Notes: generated by a model from the letters alone, not told the origin. Counted from the stretch's first letter, positions 27,065 through 38,947 are shown. The stretch is DNA of 64,000 nt from Erythrobacter sp. SG61-1L (GCF_001305965.1 NZ_JXQC01000003.1:1240001-1304000), one strand, 5' to 3'. Translations and numbers: made by a program.

Positions 27065-27987
27065 TTGCAGGAAACCCCCGGCACCTCCACCGCGAAGCGT
27101 CCGCGTGTCAGCGGATCGAAGAAACGCGCATCGTTGAATTCGATTCCCTTGCCATCCGCAGCCGGGGTAACGATCGGCATACGCGACCAGAAAAGGAAGG
27201 CGGCAAGGTCAGGACGGTTCACGGTCAGGCGCTCCACATCAGGCCAGCTGCATTTAGTCGCCGGCTCCAACCATTCGACCTGTCCATTGGGGTATCTGCG
27301 CCGGAACCAGCGCCCATCCGCGCCCTGCGCCAGCACATCCCGCTGCCAGAAAGCGAGCGGAACCGGCGTGACATAAGCAACGGCCGGATAGGGTTCCAGC
27401 AGCCGGGCCTGTTCAGCGGCAAAGCGGCTGAAAGCGATATTGCCACCGATATAGGCGAGCACCATGGCCAGCGCGATTTGGGCGGGCTTGCGCCAATGGC
27501 CGCCTGCCTTCTCCCGCCGTAGCGAGAACCACACGGCAAAGCCCATGCCCAGCCACAGCCACAAGTCGATGATGAAGATCGCGTCGCCATAGAACCAGCG
27601 ATGGCTGAACGGTTCCAGCAGGCGGATGCCGTAATTGTTGAGCCAGTCCATCGCCGGATGTGTGAGGCAACCAATCAGGCTCAGCGCATAGAGCCAGCCG
27701 AAATGCACCGGCAGTCGCCTTTCGGGGCGCTTGCCGCGCTTCGCCTGCCAGCGATCATACCACCACAGAAGCCCGGCCAGGATCAGCGGCAGCACCACCC
27801 ATGCAATCGGCCCATGAGTCAGCCCACGCCGCATGGCCAGGCTTTCGATGCCATAGACTGTGCAGGTCGCATCGATGTCGGGAATGTTCGCACCGACGAT
27901 CAGCGCGGGCATGGCCAGCCCCGTCTTCCGCTTCAGCCCGGCCTGCCCCAGCAGCGCGCCGACAAGGCTGTGAGTCAGATTGTCCAT
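27061..27987 (-). CDS. YdjM/DUF457-like inner-membrane metal-dependent hydrolase
   Basis: A 308-residue integral membrane protein of the YdjM family (predicted metal-dependent hydrolase, LexA-controlled in E. coli). It begins MDNLTHSLVGALLGQAGL, a family hallmark (TH motif), and has conserved His/Asp residues in IPDIDATC, LTHGPIAWV and CLTHPAMDWL. Four or five membrane helices lie between 25 and 200, and a soluble C-terminal part of about 100 residues follows. First gene of the photolyase/cyclopropane synthase unit. The chemical activity of the family is not established. Confidence 0.8.
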   Translation of the reverse strand: MDNLTHSLVGALLGQAGLKRKTGLAMPALIVGANIPDIDATCTVYGIESLAMRRGLTHGPIAWVVLPLILAGLLWWYDRWQAKRGKRPERRLPVHFGWLYALSLIGCLTHPAMDWLNNYGIRLLEPFSHRWFYGDAIFIIDLWLWLGMGFAVWFSLRREKAGGHWRKPAQIALAMVLAYIGGNIAFSRFAAEQARLLEPYPAVAYVTPVPLAFWQRDVLAQGADGRWFRRRYPNGQVEWLEPATKCSWPDVERLTVNRPDLAAFLFWSRMPIVTPAADGKGIEFNDARFFDPLTRGRFAVEVPGVSCK

Positions 27988-28001
27988 GCGAATGCCCCGG
28001 T

Positions 28002-28105
28002 AAAAGTGACACAGAACGGGTGGCGAAACTGTGTGACCATTCGAGGGATTATCGTTTTATAACATCGAGTTGCAGCAGGAATATGCAACACCCTGTGTGA
28101 CTTTT
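28002..28105. promoter_or_regulatory. three CTGTGTGAC-type boxes upstream of the photolyase unit
   Basis: GTGACACAG occurs at 28006-28014, CTGTGTGAC at 28029-28037 and again at 28093-28101. The outer two are part of larger arms, AAAAGTGACACAG and CTGTGTGACTTTT (13 bases each, one mismatch as an inverted repeat). They lie 15-120 bases upstream of the 27987 start, in a stretch with no gene, and look like operator half-sites for an unknown dimeric regulator. The nearest genes are the YdjM-like unit (minus) and the PAP2 gene (plus, 28372). Confidence 0.5.
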
Positions 28106-28240
28106 CGTTCACTCACCTTCTCCCCGGCAATCACAGGCGCCGCCCCGTTCCGACGCATCAAAGCAGCGGGGGCGAGAGTAGGAAAGTGTTTCTTGGGGCA
28201 GGCGTCTTGAGTTGGTTCGCAACGCTCTGCCCGTTACCTT

Positions 28241-28336
28241 CATCGTCATGCTGAACTCGCTTCAGCATCCATCCCTCCCCAAGGGCTGCAAGGCGATCTG
28301 GAAAAATGGATCCTGAAACAAGTTCAGGATGACGAT
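28241..28336. repeat. inverted repeat of two small hairpins (interspersed sphingomonad-type element)
   Basis: Arms at 28241-28271 and 28306-28336 are imperfect reverse complements of about 31 bases. Each arm is also a hairpin by itself: ATGCTGAA-CTCGC-TTCAGCAT (28248-28268) and ATCCTGAA-ACAAG-TTCAGGAT (28310-28330). Similar GTCATCCTGAACTTG-type sequences are scattered repeats in alphaproteobacterial genomes. The gene-free stretch 27988-28371 holds the three boxes above and this element; nothing else was recognised. Confidence 0.75.
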
Positions 28337-28371
28337 ATGAGAGGCTGCCCTTCGACCAACAGGACCTCACC

Positions 28372-29079
28372 TTGAACAGCTCTGCCCAGCCTCGCGATAA
28401 CCATCTGCACCTGAAAGCCGCACCGATCTTTGCCGGGGTGGCGGTTCTGCTCAGCACCTTTGCCGGGTTGGCGCATGAAGTGACCGAGGATGAGCCGCTT
28501 GGTTTCGACCGCGCGATCATCACGGCCCTGCGCAGTCCGCCCGATTACGCGGTGCCTGTCGGGCCGCATTGGTTCAACACTGCCATGGTGGACCTGACTG
28601 CACTGGGCGGCGTGACCGTGCTGACGCTGGCGGTGATCCTGTCCACCGCACTGCTGTTGCTCCATCGGCGCTGGCGCATGGCCGGGCTGCTGGTTTGCGC
28701 CACGGTCAGCGGGGCATTGGCCGGAACTGCGTTGAAGCACTTGTTCGCCCGCCCCCGTCCGGACGTGGTGAACCATCTGGTGGAGGTCAATTCGCTCAGC
28801 TTCCCCAGCGGCCATGCGATGAACAGCGCCATCGTGTTCCTGACGCTGGGCGCCATTGTCTCGCGCAATTACCGGGAACGTTCGACGCGAATGTTCATCC
28901 TGATCTGCGCCGTGGGAATGACGCTGATCATCGGATTTTCACGCATCTATCTGGGAGTCCACTGGCCAAGCGACGTGCTGGCCGGATGGAGCATTGGCGG
29001 CGCATGGGCGCTGCTGATGGGGCTGGTGGCCAGCCGGATGCAGGAATGGCACAGGATCGAGCAGCCCTCCTCCGATTAG
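28372..29079 (+). CDS. PAP2-family phosphatase
   Basis: Membrane phosphatase for lipid-linked substrates such as undecaprenyl pyrophosphate or phosphatidate. 235 residues with about five membrane helices. All three PAP2 signature parts are present: KHLFARPRP, SFPSGHAMNS and SRIYLGVHWPSDVLAGW, including the two catalytic His. The only start in frame near the SD (AGGACC) is TTG at 28372; the next Met is well inside the protein. It is convergent with korB, 22 bases apart. Confidence 0.88.
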   Translation: MNSSAQPRDNHLHLKAAPIFAGVAVLLSTFAGLAHEVTEDEPLGFDRAIITALRSPPDYAVPVGPHWFNTAMVDLTALGGVTVLTLAVILSTALLLLHRRWRMAGLLVCATVSGALAGTALKHLFARPRPDVVNHLVEVNSLSFPSGHAMNSAIVFLTLGAIVSRNYRERSTRMFILICAVGMTLIIGFSRIYLGVHWPSDVLAGWSIGGAWALLMGLVASRMQEWHRIEQPSSD

Positions 29080-29101
29080 GAAGGCTGCCCGTTCGATCCC
29101 G

Positions 29102-30136
29102 TCAGATGTGGTCGGCGTCCGATGCTTCGACCGTCCAGGTCTGGCCCTTGGCCAGCAGCTTGGCCAGATCGGCGACCTTGCCTTCGCTGGCCTTGGCATT
29201 CTGGGCAATCACGGCGCTTTCGAAAGTCGGGCGCGGATCGTCATAGATCACGCCCAAAGCCATCGGGAATGCGCCGAAGGGCATTTCCACCAGCATGTGG
29301 GCCAGCGCACGGTTCTTCACATCGTGCACGGCAACACCGGCAGCTTCCCAATCGCCATCGACCACGTCCACCACTTCAAGGCAGCACTTGTCGCGGTTCA
29401 GGCTGATGCCCTTGGTGCCATTGGCGAACAGCAGCGGCTGGCCGTCCTGCAACCAAAGCTGGCGTTCTTCCCCGCCCTTGGGCGCGGCGAAATCGTTGAA
29501 CACGTCCTTGTTGTAGACGATGCAGTTCTGGAAGATTTCCACGAAAGCCGCGCCCTGATGGGCATGGGCCGCCTTGAGCACTTCCGGCAGGTTCTTCGAC
29601 ACGTCGAAACCGCGCGCCACAAAGCGGGCGCCCACACCCAGCGCGAAGGCGCAGGGGTTGGCCGGGCGATCCACCGAACCCAGCGGCGTGGAAGGCGACA
29701 AAGTGCCTTCACGGCTGGTGGGCGAATATTGCCCCTTGGTCAGGCCGTAGATCTCGTTGTTGAACAGCATGATCTGCAGGTTCACGTTCCGGCGCAGCAC
29801 ATGCATCAGATGGTTGCCGCCGATGGACAGGCCATCGCCGTCACCCGTGACCATCCACACATCCAGTTCCGGATTGGCCAGCTTGATGCCGGTGGCAAAA
29901 GCGGGCGCGCGGCCGTGGATCGTGTGGAAGCCGTAGCTTTCGACATAATAGGGGAAGCGGCTGGAGCAGCCGATGCCCGAAACGAACACGGTGTTCTTCG
30001 GGTCGGCACCCAGCTGCGGCAAAGTGCGCTGCACGGCCTTGAGGATCGCGTAGTCGCCGCAACCCGGGCACCAGCGAACTTCCTGGTCGGTTTCCCAGTC
30101 CTTCAGGGTGGTCTGGATCGGAGTCATGTCGTTCAT
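29102..30136 (-). CDS. korB: 2-oxoglutarate (2-oxoacid):ferredoxin oxidoreductase, beta subunit
   Basis: Thiamine-diphosphate subunit of the KorAB enzyme, which decarboxylates a 2-oxoacid to its acyl-CoA and reduces ferredoxin. 344 residues. Motifs: WCPGCGDYAIL at the N-terminus, GIGCSSRFPYY, HGRAPAFATGIKL and GDGDGLSIGGNHLMHVLRRN with the ThDP signature. It follows korA by 5 bases. KorAB is best known in anaerobes and some aerobes including sphingomonads, where it supplements the 2-oxoglutarate dehydrogenase. No ferredoxin gene is adjacent. Confidence 0.93.
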   Translation of the reverse strand: MNDMTPIQTTLKDWETDQEVRWCPGCGDYAILKAVQRTLPQLGADPKNTVFVSGIGCSSRFPYYVESYGFHTIHGRAPAFATGIKLANPELDVWMVTGDGDGLSIGGNHLMHVLRRNVNLQIMLFNNEIYGLTKGQYSPTSREGTLSPSTPLGSVDRPANPCAFALGVGARFVARGFDVSKNLPEVLKAAHAHQGAAFVEIFQNCIVYNKDVFNDFAAPKGGEERQLWLQDGQPLLFANGTKGISLNRDKCCLEVVDVVDGDWEAAGVAVHDVKNRALAHMLVEMPFGAFPMALGVIYDDPRPTFESAVIAQNAKASEGKVADLAKLLAKGQTWTVEASDADHI

Positions 30137-30141
30137 TGAGC

Positions 30142-32028
<1,887 letters not shown>

Positions 32029-32209
32029 TGTCTTGTCCTTCGGGCGCATTATCGCGCCATTTCGCAATATGGTGCGGCCCCTATGCCCCCCCAAGGCGTG
32101 TCGCAATCAAGTTTTTCTGTCCCCGGCAAAATAGGCTGTGGCAAATTCCGGATGGAAAGGCGTGCCCAAGCCCCTTATCCATCGGCGGAAATAAGGGAGA
32201 GGAATTACC

Positions 32210-33160
32210 ATGAGCGCCAGCGAGCCTTTCATGCGCGAAGATGTGCGCGCCTTCCTCGCCATGGTGGCGGGCATGAGCCGCCCGGATATTGCCAGCGTTC
32301 CCATTGAACAGACCCGCGCGATGATGGCCGCGATGCAGGAATTCGCTCAGCTTCCCGGCCCGGACCTGGCACTGGTGAAAGACCTTGCCGCGCCCGGCCC
32401 GGCAGGCCCCGTGCCACTGCGCCTCTATGACGCGCGGGCGGAGCGCGGACCGTCACCGCTGCTGGTCTTCATCCATGGCGGCGGCTTCGTTGCCGGAGAC
32501 ATTGCCAGCTATGACCGGACATGCCGCACCATCGCGGCGGAACTGGATCTGCCGCTGGTCTCGGTGGAATATCGCCTTGCGCCCGAACACCCCTTCCCTG
32601 CCGCGCCGGAAGATTGCGAGGCTGCCGCGCGCTGGCTGGCGGGCAGCCCCGCTGAACTTGGCCGTGAAGTGACCGGCCTGATCCCGCTGGGCGACAGTGC
32701 GGGCGGCAACCTTGCCATCGTAGTCACCCAGTCGCTGATGCTGGAACCGGCAGCGGTGCCGGTGATCCTGCAGGCGCCGATCTATCCCATTGCCGACCCG
32801 CTGGCGCCCCATGCATCCTATGCGCAATTTGCCGATGGCTATCTGCTGACCAGGGACACGATCGAGTTCTTCGACCGGTCCTATGCCCTCGATCCGGAAG
32901 ACCGCCGGGCCTATCCGATCCTTGGCCCCATCGCCGGCACCCCGCCAACCGTGTTGGCAACGGCCGCGCTCGATCCCTTGCGCGATTCCGGCCGCGCCTA
33001 TTCGGCGGCACTTATTCAGGCGGGAACCGATGTGACCTATCTGGAACTCGCCGGGAATATCCACGGATTCATCCAGATCAGGAAAGCGATCCCTAGCGCA
33101 CATGGGGATCTGCTTGCTATTCTGGGTGCAATCAAGGCCACGCTGGAACGGATTGCATGA
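32210..33160 (+). CDS. alpha/beta hydrolase (hormone-sensitive-lipase-like esterase)
   Basis: A 316-residue esterase of the HSL family. The oxyanion motif HGGGFVAGD and the nucleophile GDSAGGN are intact; Asp and His of the triad are expected near ALDPLRD and NIHGFIQI. Clear SD: GGGAGAGGAATTACC before ATG 32210. Soluble, no signal peptide; natural substrates are small acyl esters. It is divergent to korA and overlaps rppH by four bases (ATGA), so the two form a transcript. Confidence 0.88.
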   Translation: MSASEPFMREDVRAFLAMVAGMSRPDIASVPIEQTRAMMAAMQEFAQLPGPDLALVKDLAAPGPAGPVPLRLYDARAERGPSPLLVFIHGGGFVAGDIASYDRTCRTIAAELDLPLVSVEYRLAPEHPFPAAPEDCEAAARWLAGSPAELGREVTGLIPLGDSAGGNLAIVVTQSLMLEPAAVPVILQAPIYPIADPLAPHASYAQFADGYLLTRDTIEFFDRSYALDPEDRRAYPILGPIAGTPPTVLATAALDPLRDSGRAYSAALIQAGTDVTYLELAGNIHGFIQIRKAIPSAHGDLLAILGAIKATLERIA

Positions 33161-33642
33161 CTACATCCCAATGGGATCTCCCCTATCGCCCCTGCGTGGG
33201 CGTGATGCTGGTAAACGGGGATGGCAAGGTTTTCGTCGGCCGCAGGATCGACAACAAGGAAGGCGACGCCTGGCAGATGCCGCAAGGCGGGATGGACGAT
33301 GGCGAGGATATCGTCACGGCCGGCCTTCGCGAACTGGCGGAAGAAACGGGGGTCACCGATGCCAGCGCCGCGTTGATCGCGCGCAGCCGGGAAGAACTGC
33401 TTTACGATCTGCCGGAAGAACTGGTCGGCAGGCTATGGGGCGGGAAATATCGCGGCCAGCGCCAATACTGGCTGCTGATGCGCTTCACCGGGATGGACAG
33501 CGAGATCGACCTCGAAGCCCATAATCCGCCGGAATTCTGCGAATGGAAATGGATCGATCCGGAATTGCTGCCGGACGTGATCGTGCCGTTCAAGAAGCGC
33601 GTCTATCGCGCCGTGCTGGAAGAGTTCAGAGAACTGATCTGA
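33157..33642 (+). CDS. rppH: RNA pyrophosphohydrolase RppH
   Basis: Removes pyrophosphate from the 5' end of mRNA, starting decay. 161 residues. The start MTTSQWDLPYRPCVGVMLVN and the Nudix box (from GGMDDGED to RELAEETGV) are classic RppH/NudH, and QRQYWLLMRF and PPEFCEWKWIDPELLPD match the conserved C-terminal part. It overlaps the esterase by ATGA. The closing gap to the next gene contains an inverted repeat. Confidence 0.94.
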   Translation: MTTSQWDLPYRPCVGVMLVNGDGKVFVGRRIDNKEGDAWQMPQGGMDDGEDIVTAGLRELAEETGVTDASAALIARSREELLYDLPEELVGRLWGGKYRGQRQYWLLMRFTGMDSEIDLEAHNPPEFCEWKWIDPELLPDVIVPFKKRVYRAVLEEFRELI

Positions 33643-33698
33643 GAACGAGGCTCGATGTTGCGGCCCGGGCTAGCCCGTGGCTACAACGTCGACTGCCT

Positions 33699-33784
33699 TC
33701 GTCATTGCGAGGGCCGAAGGTCCGAAGCAATCCACGTCTAAGCGCGCATGGCTCTGGATTGCGTCGCTTCGCTCGCAATGACGA
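33699..33784. repeat. inverted repeat of the CGTCATTGCGAG type
   Basis: Arm one (33699-33735) reads TCGTCATTGCGAG...GAAGCAATCCAC; arm two (33755-33784) reads TGGATTGCGTCGC...CGCAATGACGA. They are reverse complements apart from a few extra bases in arm one. GTCATTGCGAG/CGCAATGAC elements are known interspersed repeats in many proteobacteria. It fills the gap between the convergent rppH and TPR genes, where it could serve as a transcript end. Confidence 0.8.
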
Positions 33785-33792
33785 ACGAAAAA

Positions 33793-34296
33793 TCAGTTAT
33801 GGCTGACAACCGGCTCCGGCTGCACCGCTTCCGCAGTCAGCACCTTGGGCGCAGGCGCGGTTTCGATGGCGCTGGCGAGGGCCTTGGTTTCGGCGCATTT
33901 GGCGCCGCACATGGATTCCAGCTTGGCGAGATTGCGCCGGGCTTTCTCCACCGCGCCCTTTTCCACCAGAGCCTCACCCTCACCGGAGATCGCGGCGAGA
34001 TTGCTCGGGTCGCGCAGCTGGGCGGAGCGGTAATAATGGATCGCCTTGCCCTGCATGCCATTGAGGCGCGACGCTTCGGCAAGATCGAGATAGACCGAGG
34101 AATAGCCCGGATCGACCGCCAGCGCAGCCTCGAAGGAATCGATGGCATCCTGCACCTTGCCCGCTTCGATCTGCGTACGGCCTTCGGCAACAAGTGCCGC
34201 AGCCCGCGGATCGGGCTTGTAGGTACCCGCCTCGCCCACGCTGGCCGACACCGCGACAAGCAGCGAAAGGGCACAAGCGGCGGGGAAGTAACGCAT
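33793..34296 (-). CDS. exported TPR protein
   Basis: A 167-residue product starting MRYFPAACALSLLVAVSASVGEAG (signal peptide), then tetratricopeptide repeats: EGRTQIEAGKVQDAIDSFEAALAVDP, YSSVYLDLAEASRLNGMQGKAIHYY and GEGEALVEKGAVEKARRNLAKLE. Two Cys (MCGAKC) follow. AGGAG precedes ATG 34296, which is chosen over a start 24 bases upstream. Such proteins are periplasmic scaffolds; no partner is evident. Confidence 0.82.
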   Translation of the reverse strand: MRYFPAACALSLLVAVSASVGEAGTYKPDPRAAALVAEGRTQIEAGKVQDAIDSFEAALAVDPGYSSVYLDLAEASRLNGMQGKAIHYYRSAQLRDPSNLAAISGEGEALVEKGAVEKARRNLAKLESMCGAKCAETKALASAIETAPAPKVLTAEAVQPEPVVSHN

Positions 34297-34370
34297 CGCA
34301 ATCTCCTTGAGCGCAGTCATCTTGATACGGTCCTGATCCGCCTTAGTGACTCAGCCATTTCGACAGCGAC

Positions 34371-35552
34371 CTAACATGCCCTCGATAAACGGGCGATGAA
34401 AAAACCATCTGTGCCCTCGGCCAATGGAGTCAAGCGGATTCCCCCGCCGCGCGCAGTCCCTGCGGGGAGAGCCACGGCCTCCGCCCGCCAGTCCGCGTGG
34501 CGGGCGAGAAAGCCTTCCACCTGATTTGCCCCCTCCTGATCGAGCAGGGAACAGGTGACATAGATCAGCCGCCCACCCGGCCGCACCAGATCGGCGGCAA
34601 CATCCATCAGCCGGGCCTGAGTATCCACATAACGCGCCAGTTGTGCCTCGGTCAGGCGCCAGCGTGCTTCGGGATTGCGGCGCCAAGTGCCGGTGCCGGA
34701 GCAAGGCGCATCGACCAATACGGCGTCCGCCCCGCCCCGCCATTGTTCCAGTGCTGCCAGTTCACGGCCGGGATCGAGCAGCACCGTATGCGCCACAACT
34801 GCCCCTGCCCGTTCCGCGCGCGGGGCGAGGCGAGACAGGCGCGCCCGGTCCGTATCGGCAGCGATCAACGTGCCCCTGTTTTCCATCGCGGCAGCGAGCG
34901 CGAGCGTCTTGCCGCCTGCCCCGGCGCACAGATCGATCACCGTCTCGCCCGGCGCTGCACCGACTGCCATGCAACATATCTGGCTGCCGCCATCCTGCAC
35001 TTCGATCTGGCCGAGCTGATAGGCCTGCCACTGATCGACCGGCGTTCCTTCCGGCAGGCGCAGCCCGTCAGGCGCGGCAAGTTCCTCGCCCGCCACTGGC
35101 AGTTCCAGCATGTCGCGTGCTGCCTTGAGCGTATTGACCCTGATGTCGAGCGGAGCGCGTTCGAGCAGGGCCAGTGCCCCTGCCCCTTCGATCCCGGAAG
35201 CGGCCAACTTCGCTTCCAGCCATTCCGGCGCGATGCCGCCCTGTGCAGGCGCATCCCCGGCAGCGATTTCCGCCGGGCCATAGGCCGAACCGTCGAATAG
35301 GGAGCGGAGGGCTGAATCTTCATCTGCAAGACGCAACATAGCCGCGCGGCCATTTTCCGGCACCGGCCCGCAGGCCCGGATGGCGCCATAAACCAGTTCA
35401 CGGATCGCCCGCCGGTCTTTCGATCCGGCATAGCGGCGTTGGCGGAAGCCTTCGGTAATCAGCCGGTCAGCCGGCGCACCATTGCGGCGCGCGGCCTCAA
35501 TGATCTGGTCGAGCAGATCGATGGCGGCCTGAACGCGGGCAGCGGGAGTCAT
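34371..35552 (-). CDS. RsmB/NOP-family 16S rRNA (cytosine-C5) methyltransferase
   Basis: Methylates a cytosine of rRNA with S-adenosylmethionine. 393 residues. SAM site DLCAGAGGKTLALAAAM, first catalytic Cys in VLVDAPCSGTGTWRRNPE, and the release Cys in VTCSLLDQEG; DGFFIARLSR closes the protein. RsmB-like length and a short N-terminal domain (ARNG...RAIRELVYGAIR) fit. It is downstream of guaB (38-base gap) and its SD lies inside a small hairpin. Confidence 0.9.
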   Translation of the reverse strand: MTPAARVQAAIDLLDQIIEAARRNGAPADRLITEGFRQRRYAGSKDRRAIRELVYGAIRACGPVPENGRAAMLRLADEDSALRSLFDGSAYGPAEIAAGDAPAQGGIAPEWLEAKLAASGIEGAGALALLERAPLDIRVNTLKAARDMLELPVAGEELAAPDGLRLPEGTPVDQWQAYQLGQIEVQDGGSQICCMAVGAAPGETVIDLCAGAGGKTLALAAAMENRGTLIAADTDRARLSRLAPRAERAGAVVAHTVLLDPGRELAALEQWRGGADAVLVDAPCSGTGTWRRNPEARWRLTEAQLARYVDTQARLMDVAADLVRPGGRLIYVTCSLLDQEGANQVEGFLARHADWRAEAVALPAGTARGGGIRLTPLAEGTDGFFIARLSRAC

Positions 35553-35559
35553 ATTTCAA

Positions 35560-35582
35560 ATCCTCCTCGGCACGGGGAGGAT
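35560..35582 (-). promoter_or_regulatory. hairpin covering the rRNA methyltransferase SD
   Basis: On the minus strand ATCCTCC (35576-35582) pairs perfectly with GGAGGAT (35560-35566) around a 9-base loop in the guaB-rsmB gap. The downstream arm includes the GAGGAGG SD that precedes ATG 35552 by about eight bases. In a guaB readthrough transcript the SD would be hidden, so translation of the methyltransferase may depend on melting this stem. It may instead act as a weak terminator. Confidence 0.5.
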
Positions 35583-35590
35583 CAAATTGC

Positions 35591-37156
<1,566 letters not shown>

Positions 37157-37202
37157 TTATTACACAAATCCGCAACATGGCCTGAGCGGGGGCGAAGATC
37201 CC

Positions 37203-37976
37203 CTATTCAGCCGTCCACCCGCCATCGATCGAGTAATTGGCGCCATTGATATTTTGCGCCTCGTCCCGGCAAAGGAACAGGGCCAGTGCAGCCACTTCCT
37301 CCACCTGCACGAACTTCTTCGTCGGCTGCTTGGCCAACAGCACATCGTGCATGACCTGCTCGCGCGTCATGCCCCGCGCCTTCATCGTGTCGGGTATCTG
37401 GTTTTCAACCAGCGGGGTCCAGACATAACCGGGGCTGATGCAGTTCACCGTGGTGCCGAACTGGGCCAGTTCCAGCGCCAGTGTCTTGGTCAGCCCCGCG
37501 ATCCCGTGCTTGGCCGCCACGTAAGCGGCCTTGAAGGGCGAGGCGACAAGCGAATGGGCGCTGGCCGTGTTGATGATCCGCCCCCAGCCAGCCGCCTTCA
37601 TATGCGGAATGGCCAGGCGACTGGTGTCGAATGCCGCCGTGAGATTGAGCGCGATGATCGCATCCCACTTTTCCGGCGGAAACTCGTCCACCGGGGAAAC
37701 GTGCTGCATCCCGGCATTGTTGACCAGAATGTCGACCGGCCCGGCCGCCTCCATCAGGGCCTCCACACCGGAACGCTGCATCAGATCGGCCGGAACATGC
37801 ATCGCATCGGCCCCGCTCATGGCCGACAATTCGTGGAGAATGGCCGAGATCGCTTCCGCATCGCCGAAGCCGTTGAGCACAACCGATGCCCCCTCGCCCG
37901 CCAGCGCGCGTGCGATGCCCAGCCCGATGCCCGAGGTGGAACCCGTTACGACGGCGCGCTTACCCTTGAGGAACAT
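37203..37976 (-). CDS. D-3-hydroxybutyrate dehydrogenase
   Basis: Reversible conversion of 3-hydroxybutyrate to acetoacetate with NAD, used when polyhydroxyalkanoate is consumed. 257 residues, SDR fold: AVVTGSTSGIGLGIARAL, LVNNAGMQHVSPVDEFPPEKWD, NTASAHSLVASPFKAAYVAAKHG with the catalytic Tyr and Lys, and CISPGYVWTPLVENQIPDT, a stretch typical for this enzyme. GGGAG stands upstream of ATG 37976. Divergent to the metallopeptidase gene and isolated from PHA synthesis genes. Confidence 0.9.
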   Translation of the reverse strand: MFLKGKRAVVTGSTSGIGLGIARALAGEGASVVLNGFGDAEAISAILHELSAMSGADAMHVPADLMQRSGVEALMEAAGPVDILVNNAGMQHVSPVDEFPPEKWDAIIALNLTAAFDTSRLAIPHMKAAGWGRIINTASAHSLVASPFKAAYVAAKHGIAGLTKTLALELAQFGTTVNCISPGYVWTPLVENQIPDTMKARGMTREQVMHDVLLAKQPTKKFVQVEEVAALALFLCRDEAQNINGANYSIDGGWTAE

Positions 37977-38074
37977 GCTCGACTCCCTGACGAATGCCGT
38001 GCCAGAATTCACCCCAAGCGGGCGGCAGGTCCAGCCCTTTTTCGCAACTGCACAATAGCGGGAATGCCCTTTCG

Positions 38075-38947
38075 ATGCGCCTCAATGATTTCAACCCGGC
38101 CAAAATCCGCGTGCGTGACCAGCGTGGCGGCGGCGGTGGAGGTGGCGGCCTGCCCGGCGGCGGCATCGGCGTCGTGGGCGTGCTGGTGGTACTGGCCGTC
38201 GCCTATTTCACCGGGGCTGACCCGGCTCAGTTGCTGGGCGGGTTGCAGGATGCGCAGCAGGGCCAGGTGCAGGAACAATCCGTGGGCGGGCGTTCGGTGG
38301 AGGAAAGTTGCGCGGTCAACCAATACAGCACTGAAGCCTGCGCGCATCTCGCCAGCCTGAATGAGACATGGGAACCCAAATTCCGCGCGGCGGGCGTGCA
38401 GTTCGAGCAGCCGATCCTCAATTTCTATTCCCGCTCCGGCAGGTCCGGCTGCGGCGAGGCGCAGAGCGCGATGGGGCCGTTCTACTGCCCCAGTGACATG
38501 GGCATCTATATCGACACCGACTTTTTCGACGAAATGGCCCAGCGCATGGGTGCCAAGGGCGATTTCGCCCGCGCCTATGTGATGGCTCATGAATATGGCC
38601 ACCATGTGCAGAACCTTACCGGACTTGCCCTGCAGGTGCGCCAGTTGCAGAAGCGCAATCCCGATCAGGACAATGCGCTGCAGGTGCGGATGGAGCTTCA
38701 GGCCGATTGCTATGCCGGCGTCTGGGCGGCGAACAACCGAGCAAGGATCGAGCCGGGCGATATCGAGGAAGGCATGGCCGCAGCCCACGCCGTTGGCGAC
38801 GACACGTTAATGGAACAAGCCGGACGGAGGCCAGTAGAGGCCGCCTTCACCCACGGTTCAAGCGCGCAGCGTATGAAGTGGTTGAAAACAGGGTTGGAAA
38901 CAGGAGACGAAGATAGCTGTGACACCTTCGCCGACATTCTTCGCTAG
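38075..38947 (+). CDS. YpfJ-family neutral zinc metallopeptidase
   Basis: A membrane-anchored zinc protease family of unknown physiology. 290 residues: N-terminal Gly-rich segment (RVRDQRGGGGGGGGLPGGG), a hydrophobic anchor IGVVGVLVVLAVAYFTG, and the peptidase domain with zinc motif MAHEYGHHVQ and glutamate-containing helix MELQADCYAGVWA. The rest of the domain reads AAHAVGDDTLMEQAGRRPVEAAFTHGSSAQR. ATG 38075 (MRLNDFNPAKIRVRD) is the family start. Its last 29 bases overlap the next gene. Confidence 0.88.
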   Translation: MRLNDFNPAKIRVRDQRGGGGGGGGLPGGGIGVVGVLVVLAVAYFTGADPAQLLGGLQDAQQGQVQEQSVGGRSVEESCAVNQYSTEACAHLASLNETWEPKFRAAGVQFEQPILNFYSRSGRSGCGEAQSAMGPFYCPSDMGIYIDTDFFDEMAQRMGAKGDFARAYVMAHEYGHHVQNLTGLALQVRQLQKRNPDQDNALQVRMELQADCYAGVWAANNRARIEPGDIEEGMAAAHAVGDDTLMEQAGRRPVEAAFTHGSSAQRMKWLKTGLETGDEDSCDTFADILR

